Positions 56,465-64,000 of a stretch of DNA of 64,000 bases are shown here, piece by piece (positions within the stretch are counted from its first letter, which is position 1; each line of letters starts with the position of its first letter). Source of the stretch: Ceratorhiza oryzae-sativae (taxonomy: Eukaryota; Basidiomycota; Agaricomycetes; Cantharellales; Ceratobasidiaceae); contig JARWMV010000249.1 of the NCBI GenBank assembly GCA_030998015.1, positions 558,001 to 622,000 on the forward strand, given 5' to 3'. The notes under the pieces are model-generated. The model was given only the letters and a program-made list of their open reading frames with translations. It was not told where the DNA came from and searched no databases. A program made the position numbers and the translations under genes.

Positions 56465-58690
56465 ATGCCCCCACCGTTATCTCTTGGCTCCCTTGCTCGA
56501 AGCCCTAGTCTTAATCGGCCGCGGGGGCGCCCCAGCTCGGTAATCTCCAACACCCCGACACAACCCAGCTTCTGGTCGCATTTCGAGTATTTTACTGGAG
56601 ACCAATCGGTGCTTCCATGCTCAAGGCGAGCACTAATTGTAAGCTGTTTACGCGTCTTTTGCGCGTGCCTGACTTCATTTGGAGAGTAGGTGGCTATTGA
56701 ATATCTCGATGGACAAACTTTTGGTGACGAAAAGCCCATGTACTTGCCTGGTTGTCATGCAGACGCCAACGACATGCTGGAGCTCCTGAGTATGTTCAAC
56801 GCGACCAAATATAGTAATATCGTTTGCTCAAAACATTTTAGTGGAAAAGGGAGGTTACAATAAAACGGACATTCGAATACTAGCAGATGTTCCAGGTCTT
56901 CCAGATTCACAACGCCCGACTGGTGACAATATTGTAGGTGTCATCTGCACCGCCCCTATATATTTAAGCCACGAATGCTTTTCACGCGCGCTTTTTTATT
57001 TTACGTAGATCGAGGGCCTTGAGTGGCTGTCAGGCGGGTGTACAGCAGGGGACTACCGCTTCTTCCATTGCAAGTTCCTCCATGATATACTGAAATGTAC
57101 CAACTAAGACTATCCTAGATGCTGGCCACGGTACTCAGGTCGAGGACCAAGATGGTGATGAAGACGACGGGTTAGACGAAGGTAAGAGCATATAACCTCG
57201 GCTAGCCGTTACTGAGATGGGGCATTCGGTTGTCCCAGCCATTCAACCATCCGACTGGGCTACCGAATACAACCGCGAGGCCAGGGGGCTAATTATTGAC
57301 GACGTGCGTTTAACATTTGTAGTCAACTAAAACCGTTGTTTAACGCTATAGCACAGGTATTCCGTGATGTGTTGGTTGACCCATTACCAGCAGGAGCGAC
57401 CTTGACTGTATTTATTTCGTCTTTCTCACACTATATGCATACGACTGATCTATGCTCAATAGGCAGTGGTTGACGTAAGCTTGATCTACTTCTGAGCCAA
57501 AACCGAACTCATCACGATCTTTTTAGTGTTGCCATAGCGGTACCATTCTCGGTAAGTGGGCCTGGAAATCCCTTCAATACTCCCTAGAGTGATATTTCAG
57601 ATATGGAGCAAGAAACAAGGATTCAAACACGCAGCGGTAACAGAGTCCCAATGGCCCGAGGCTTGGCATCTTCGCTGCCTTCAAGAGTGCCAAGTCTAAT
57701 TCTGAGGTTGAAACTGCCTCAGTGTCGGCAAGGAGTTGTGTGTCCAATCGGGAATATACTAGGTGCGAACAGCGATTTATTTGCCTTCGCTTTCTCCTCC
57801 CCTGACTGCCATTTCGGTCGTTGATTAGAGTTACCAGAACTAGCCAAGGTTAAAGACTCAGACGAGCCAGTAAGCCCTGGTGCAGAGCGCGGGCCAATTA
57901 CCGCGAGTGAGTTTGCGGTACTCGAAACGAAGAATGTCGAAAGTCCCTCAAAATGCAGGATGTACATGCCAATTGTCGCGAACGTGGTAAGTAATATAGT
58001 TAAAGCCATATCTAACCTTTGCTTTATATCCTCATCCTATCGATGCGTGGTGTGTACTAACAGTTGCTCAACATTCCAGGTTTGTTGGTCTGCATGCTTA
58101 GACAATCAACTTGCATGGACCCGTCCAGGGGACGACACACTTGAGCCGGGTCTGATATCATACGATCGAGGGGTATTGACGGCGGTGAGTCTTCTTTAAT
58201 ATTCCAAGTTACTCCGCGATAACTTACTTACCCTGGCACGTTCGCAACTTAGGGCTTCACCACTGGCCTCCGGGGCAAGGCTGCAAACTATAATAATATA
58301 CCTGGCGGGTTTAACACGGAGCAACGCAGTGCCACGTATGCTGAGTTATTTGACTACATCGTGTAAGTGAATACTTGCATCTGATTCTCGTTGGCGTCAC
58401 CTCAGCTGACGGCTACGTGGACTCTTAGAGCTCAAGAGCGGCAAGCGTATGAAGAACGGCTTGATTATGGGGTTGAAATGGCACGACTGTATCAAGACCC
58501 GCAGGTACGTTCTTCTTTGGTGCCTGCTTGCACTTCCGCCGCAAATTTTCTGATTGGTTCTTCTCCGTTCACACAGTTGTGGGTATCCGCTGCAATGGTG
58601 TGTCTGAACCTCCGGTTTTCCGGCGACTGAGATTGCTATTGATACCTGCCGTACTAGGGCGACATCATGGATAGGCCGGTGGTAATCTAA
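56465..58690 (+). CDS. Metacaspase (caspase-fold cysteine peptidase, C14)
   Basis: Short exons from MPPPLSLGSLARSPSLNRPR on. The core is SRRALIVAIEYLDG, then LPGCHADANDMLELLVEKGG and LADVPGLPDSQRPTGDNI. The catalytic His lies in YRFFHYAGHGTQVEDQDGDE, formed across an intron with a GC donor (57077, GCAAGT). The catalytic Cys lies in AVVDCCHSGT, formed across the intron ending at about 57526. Later exons give VCWSACLDNQLAWTRPGD, GFTTGLRGKAANYNNIPGGF and TEQRSATYAELFDYI, ending GDIMDRPVVI. Metacaspases cut after Arg or Lys, need calcium and act in stress and death pathways in fungi. Usual family members have DSCHSG; here it is DCCHSG. The stretch 57600-57830 is hard to splice. The C-terminus is a little unusual, but both catalytic residues are present. 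Confidence 0.85.
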
Positions 58691-61030
58691 CCAAGCCAAG
58701 AAGCGAAAGTGAGTTGCCAATTCAACCTGCCTATCCCACTGACAGTCGCTTAATCATGCGCATACACTTGGTTATCCAGTCACTAGAGCTGTGGTTATTC
58801 CGCGTTGCTTTCTTATCGATTCCATTATCGGCATCTGCCACAGCAAACCCCGTATAGTTTTCTGTTCGACCGCACTCTGGAGTACAATTCAATAGTCTCA
58901 TTGCAAGAGTCTAACCTAATATGTGTGTTGCACTCGGTCCAGGCTCTGAGAATATCCTGTATTTGCTATCTTTGTATTTCGAGCCTTATAATTCGTTTTT
59001 ATGTCGAACAATGATCTACAAACCAACTGTGAGGCGCAAAACCAAACTCTCGGCGATCAACTCCCCTTTCTGTTGTATTTGATATGGGACAAGCACGACA
59101 TCGGTCAGCCAACACCCCGCAACGCGGCAATGGATCATGATTATAATGACCGGGGATAACCAAGTGGCTGAAACTTGGTTTGCGGAAGGTTTGAAGTCTT
59201 CGATTCAAGTGAATTGTATAGCCAACAGATGCCTATCTGTGGTGTACCGTTAGTGGGTTGGTTCTCCTTGATGGGCGTCGAGGGAAATGGAAGAGAAGTT
59301 CCGGGGTGGAGAGATGAAAGTGAGTGATTGGTCAGATACGATGACTGGAATCCAGGGTGGCCTTGCGCGCTATTGAGCCAAGATGGAACGTATATCAAAT
59401 TGCGCGGCTTTGATCCTTTGCTCTCGCTCGAAAAAGCAGGTCGACTTGTCTTGGGTTTGCGGCGACTCTTGCATAGCGCTTTGTTTAGGATACCAACTCG
59501 CCTCGGTTCCTTGGGTATGGCTGTAATCAGTAGTACACCGGGCTGAAAACGTGATGTTGCTGGGATAATGCGAAAGGACCAATTAGGATGTTGTTTGTTT
59601 ATGCTAATTTGAGGTATAGATGATGTCAGTGACGAATGAGAGGATTGAGTCACTTGCTCTCGTACTCACGAATGGACCCATACATACGTATGAATTCACC
59701 ACACGTCGTCTGAAGTGGCAAGCGCGCACGCACACCGCCTACGGGGGCACCTAGCCACGCTCGTTCGCTCTCAGTTTCCACGAAACAGGTATTGATCCAC
59801 AACTCCTGAAAGTCTAGACAACGAGTCTAGGAGAAATTGAAATGAGTCAGCGAACCACCGATCCCCATCCACCGCACGATCTAGTTTAAACACATACTAA
59901 CATCCAACGCTTCTAACTCAGTCAAATACTCCCACCCCGGATTTTCTGAAGTCGTTCTCGACATTTGGGAAGACTGTTCGACTAACATGATACCCGACTG
60001 GGTAGTCAGACCGTGCACACTTCTCGGACTTGCCTAGCCCTCGTGCATACCAGCCGGCTGCCCGACACGCAAGTGCTGCATAGCCGTGGGACACCATCAC
60101 CGCGGTATACCTGTTGCCGGGTCTATGATGATATGTTATTGGTAGTTGTGATGGAATTTAGGATGGGCACCTAGGTTGGCGTATGCGATGTACAGGCCGT
60201 CATAGATCGAGCGAGCGGGGTAAAATGGCTGGGACCTATTCGTGTGATAATGAGTGCCAGTGTCTACACGATTGCTCCGTGGTGGCCTCGTTTCAGACAA
60301 ACCCAGCTCCCAATACACGCACACACAACCTGACGGAGCCTACACAAGAGTCTCGAACTGAACGCCGAACCAAGTATATATGCTCGGGCAGTGTTTGTTT
60401 CGTGATTGACATGGTATGTAGCTTTGCACAGCTTGTTATTCGAGCTTATTTTATGAAAATATACCAGTCCTGCCTATGCTACGCGAGCACTCGAGGCCCT
60501 AGCGCGCGGGAAAGCAGTTTGGTGAAGAGCGGCACATTACACCAACAAATGCTACCGGATGCTGTACTAATAACCCCACAGGTTGTGATTGGATTAATCC
60601 GAAGGAAAGAGTCGTGTCTCAGTTAGGCTGGCGAATTGGACATGAGGACAACACACGCCGACCACAAGGCACGGGAACAAAGGCACGTTGATGGTGTTCG
60701 GTGGCCAGTAGGGCTTCAAACATCCTTTGAGAAGATGGCTGTACAATATCAGTCGTATAGGTGGGCCTACTGGCCACTCTGTGACAGCTAATGAACCGTA
60801 TTCCAAGCTGGAACAACGACTCAAATCAAGTGCAGAGCCAGGCGCCTATGCTGTTCGGCTGAGTCAGCGCGGTCGTGCTGTTGCGCCGAGGCTGCCACCG
60901 TCAACTCCGACCAGTACTGGAGCTTCAAATAGAGATCGCGCTCGCTATTGTATGAACTATCCACTTGACCCACCCGCGATCGATCAAACTTGCGGCAGTC
61001 ATATTATTATTTCTCTTCAACTCTCCGCCT
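58691..61030. other. Long stretch without a supported gene
   Basis: About 2.3 kb. Frames such as 59653-59141 (minus, 170 codons) and 60183-60626 show no family likeness or splice logic. No tRNA cloverleaf was found. A 5' exon of the downstream IML2-like gene could lie in 60700-61000. Confidence 0.3.
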
Positions 61031-63551
61031 ATGAGAAGAGTATTTCGTCGATCGAACAGCATGATGCCCGTGCCCACCCGTAGATCGACTCTACCCGAGG
61101 ACCTATCTTTTATCAAAAGAATCATGGACAAGTTTCTCTGCAACCAAATGGCAGAGGCTGAAGAGGACTGCAAAAACGAGCGCTCACAGGACAATAGGCT
61201 CTATGTTCAGTGTGCATGTTCGCTCATGCGCTCAATGCGAGCCCTAATGAGTTTCGAACACGAGGCATGTTGTCGTTGCCTGCACGTTCATTTTCGATAT
61301 TTATTTGTTTCTCAGGATATTGTGGAGGCACAACACATGGTCCAAGAAACCTTGGACATTGCCAACAGCCAGAGGCTTTCAATGTCTTGGACATCTCGCC
61401 TCGCCAGCTTTGCTTTTGATGCGTCTCTCGCCAACGCCAGGCACATGACTATCGACCAACTCCACGCAGAACTCATCTATGCAGAATGCCTACTGCAAAA
61501 GGCAATCATGGGATTGTACGTAGCCAAACGCGCAATCCAGCTCATTTTCGGCTCTAACCTTATCTCAATTAGTGTCTCATCCGGAGACTGGATGTCGTTT
61601 TTACGAGAAGCGTGAGCTACCCCACTCACCCGCCCGTTTACCAAGCTCATGTCCTTCACAACCAGTTTGAACATCCGGTCCGTTGTTGCAATTTACCGAA
61701 CACTGCATGCCCTCTTGGAAGACTACGATGAAAAAAGCTCAACAACAACTTACCGGAGGACGCGGTTGAGATCGACAATGACTTTCGCTCGGGCGTCTAC
61801 CTGGGTATGGGGATGAGCCTGCTTGTGTTTAGTATGATTCCCAGCCGGATCGTGATTGTGAGTGGCTATGCCTTGCGTTCGGCGATATTAAAGGATTCGT
61901 GTTCAGTTTGCGGGCATACTTGGCTACAAAGGTGACCGGTTCGAGGCGCTCAGGCTACTTCGCAAGGCTGGAGGATGGGGAACCGAAGACGGAAGGCCCA
62001 AGCATGATCAAAAAGTGCCGAGAATCTCGAAAGCAGCAGGAGGTGCACGAAGAGCGCTCTGTGACCTTGTCCTGGTTATCTTCCACCTCGTGATATCCGG
62101 TTTCACGCGGGAAGGAGTAGACGTTCAGGAAGCCGAGAACATCGTCGACTGGAACTTGCAAAAGGAACAGTACCCAGATAGTGAGTCCGCAACGCAATCT
62201 GTGTCCAACCCTCTCGAACCTAACGGTGTTCCTTAGGCATCTTCTTCCTATTTGGGAAAGGCAGATTACATGTGACTAGATCTCGTCCCGACCTTGCAAT
62301 CGAACAGTACGAAATGGCGAAAGGTAAGATCACGGGACAAAGGGGATACGAACAACTGGCCTCGGTGATGGACTGGGAACGTGCGTTCTGCTATCTGGCC
62401 CTGGGCGAGTGGAGAAAGAGCGCGGCGTGTTGGAATGAGCTGAAGGAGAAATCAAAATGGAGCAAGGTGAGATACCGTCATGTTTTCCATGTCCCCACAG
62501 ATCGTTTGACAACAGGCGACGCCACTCGGGGTCATCCGTACGCTGATCTGGGAAACCCGTCGGGTCTCATAGGCAACCTACACATACGCCCAGGCAGCCT
62601 GCTTATTACAATGGGGATCTCACTGCGGAGGAAGCCATGCTGGTCGAGTCACTGATGCGGCAAGTCCCCGCTGTCACACAAAGGATTGCTGGCAAGTCGA
62701 TTCCCCTCGAGGTGAGCAGCAGAACTGATCGGCCGCGATTGATCTCGAGTTCGCTGACGTAAAATATCCCGATTTTTACCTAGAAATTCGTTTCAAGGAA
62801 GGCGGAACGATATATTAGGGACCAAACGCTCGTAGCGCCCGCACTTGAGTTAGGTTACATGCTTCAGGCCACTAATCGGACCACGGGCCATGCACTCCAG
62901 AAGCACGCTCAAACACTAGAGGCCTTGGAGGCTTCCAAATTGCAGAATTCCGACGACCGACAATTAGTGCATTTGTTGCTTGGTGTGACCTACCGCCACA
63001 TTGACTATCCCAATTCCGAGGACATAAGTGAGAAGGGACCGCTGAAGATCAGCGCGGCCGAACGCGCGCCCAAGACGAACGAGGCAAAATCAACTGATCT
63101 ATTGATAAAGGCGAAAAATTCAGGTCCGACACTCAAGGAAGAACATTGGATTGCGTACTTTGCTAGTGAGCCTAACCGTACTTGGCCTCGCCTCCAGCAC
63201 TGATATCCACTCGATCGCCATTTAGATTATGAACTCGGCCGGCTGTACGAAGAACTCGGGCGTTATCCAGAAGCCCGCCAATGCTTCACCATCGTAGTTT
63301 CCCAATCACCCCTCGAAGGGCCAGCCAATAGTCGCAGAGGAAAATATAGCCTGCAGGCGAGTGATTTGGTTGCCGTCTGATGATCTCGAGTTTTTATTAA
63401 TACTTTCATTTTGCTCCAACAGAACGCGATCGTTCTCCGAGCCAACGCCTCTCTTGCGACACTCCCAAACCCCCGGGCAGAGCGTCCGCTTTCGCCCACC
63501 CTAAGTCGCACACATTCGAGGATGAAGCCACCAGTTGCGTATGATCCATAG
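61031..63551 (+). CDS. IML2: IML2/TTC39-family tetratricopeptide-like protein
   Basis: Probable start MRRVFRRSNSMMPVPTRRST (a second ATG is at 61061). Exons give LPEDLSFIKRIMDKFLCNQM, then CSLMRSMRALMSFEHE joined (possibly by a GC-donor intron ending TCTCAG at about 61314) to DIVEAQHMVQETLDIANSQR. Next are LHAELIYAECLLQKAIMGLV, SSGDWMSFLREALNIRS, SGVYLGMGMSLLVFSMIPSR and VIFGYLGYKGDRFEALRLLR. The C-terminal half has RPDLAIEQYEMAKGKI, ERAFCYLALGEWRKSAACWN, ATYTYAQAAYYNGDL and YELGRLYEELGRYPEARQCF. Order and motifs match the IML2/TTC39 family. Yeast Iml2 acts at mitochondria and lipid droplets in clearing inclusion bodies. At least eight introns; the region at 61740-61930 is hard to splice and may contain a frameshift. 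Confidence 0.75.
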
Positions 63552-64000
63552 AGCGGACGCATATACATGCACCGCACAGATTCCTGTATGTAAGCTTATT
63601 CTGACGTATGTTTCGTAACTGTTTCTACTGTAATGGGTCATGTGTATGAACTCTGTGTTGAACACCGAGAGCCGGCCCCCGGTGCATAAACCTTGAGCGC
63701 ACCGATCATCGCGGGGGAGCTAGTCCCAGTTCCGCTCCGTCGAGCTAGGACGAATATGACGTACGGCCGACCACAGCCCGAGTGCGCCTCGACGCGTATG
63801 AGCCGACTCGTAACGATCCGAAACACAAGGGTCATCGAGCGCACGTCAAATCGTCCCATCAGGCATAAAACCCACCGCATCGTGGCGCAACCCGTCATTA
63901 GCGGCCCGACGTAAATATGGCCGTGTATTAAGATATGGGTCATGGGCGCACACGCGCGAGTTTCAAGCTGAAATGGCAAGGCACATCAAACCAGGAAGGT
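63552..64000. other. Window end, no supported gene
   Basis: A GC-rich 113-codon frame on the minus strand (63979-63638) has no recognised family and is matched by a plus-strand frame over the same bases. It may be part of a gene continuing beyond the window. Confidence 0.25.

Noticed and set aside
59155..59235. Possible tRNA around GGATAACCAAGTGGCTGAAA
   Set aside because: The start resembles a tRNA D-arm, but no matching acceptor stem, anticodon arm or GTTCGANNC box could be laid out.
59141..59653. 170-residue minus-strand frame
   Set aside because: No domain, low-complexity composition, and a plus-strand frame overlaps it. Not enough support for a gene.

Overview
The window is fungal nuclear DNA from a filamentous basidiomycete. 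The genes are dense, with many 45-70 nt GT-AG introns, and protein families include metacaspase, proteinase-K-like subtilase, Zn2Cys6 proteins and fungal MCT-type transporters. The overall look suits Agaricomycetes, perhaps the Rhizoctonia/Ceratobasidium group; that placement is an impression and was not tested.

Left flank (1-6665): the start of a secreted protein cut by the window edge, a UBE2S-like ubiquitin-conjugating enzyme, a cytidine-deaminase-fold protein, elongation factor 1B-gamma, and a decayed F-box/leucine-rich gene.

Centre (6666-32920): a 26.3 kb, almost loop-free palindrome. Each arm runs, from outside in: a ~32 bp terminal inverted repeat, a ~928-residue transposase-like gene (broken in both copies), a second copy of the terminal repeat, a divergent gene pair (a small helical protein of 171 aa and a protein kinase of 407 aa), LINE-like 3' tails, then a block with no CpG dinucleotide at all (17531-23369). 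At the centre is a 1.43 kb TA-flanked foldback element. The whole 26 kb unit is bordered by a 7 bp direct repeat, TTGTTAT. Removing it rejoins the F-box reading frame exactly at a stop codon, so the complete palindrome appears to have moved as one composite transposon. The left arm alone carries a later 1301 bp solo LTR with a 5 bp target duplication. The right transposase copy alone shows clustered CpG-to-TpG/CpA decay.

Right flank (32928-64000): two tandem 5'-truncated LINE ends, an uncharacterised multi-exon locus, a short-chain dehydrogenase, TAF11 of TFIID, a secreted subtilase, a large protein with two Zn2Cys6 clusters, an MFS monocarboxylate-type transporter, a type II membrane O-fucosyltransferase-like protein, a metacaspase and an IML2/TTC39-family protein. 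These look like ordinary housekeeping and secretory genes.

The strongest candidate for something new is the palindromic composite element: an inverted duplication apparently seeded by a foldback element, mobilised by outward transposon ends, carrying two identical copies of a kinase plus small helical protein module. Exon chains were spliced by eye. Those whose total length was checked and is in frame (UBE2S, eEF1B-gamma, TAF11, subtilase, dual Zn2Cys6, cargo kinase, cargo helical protein) are the most reliable.
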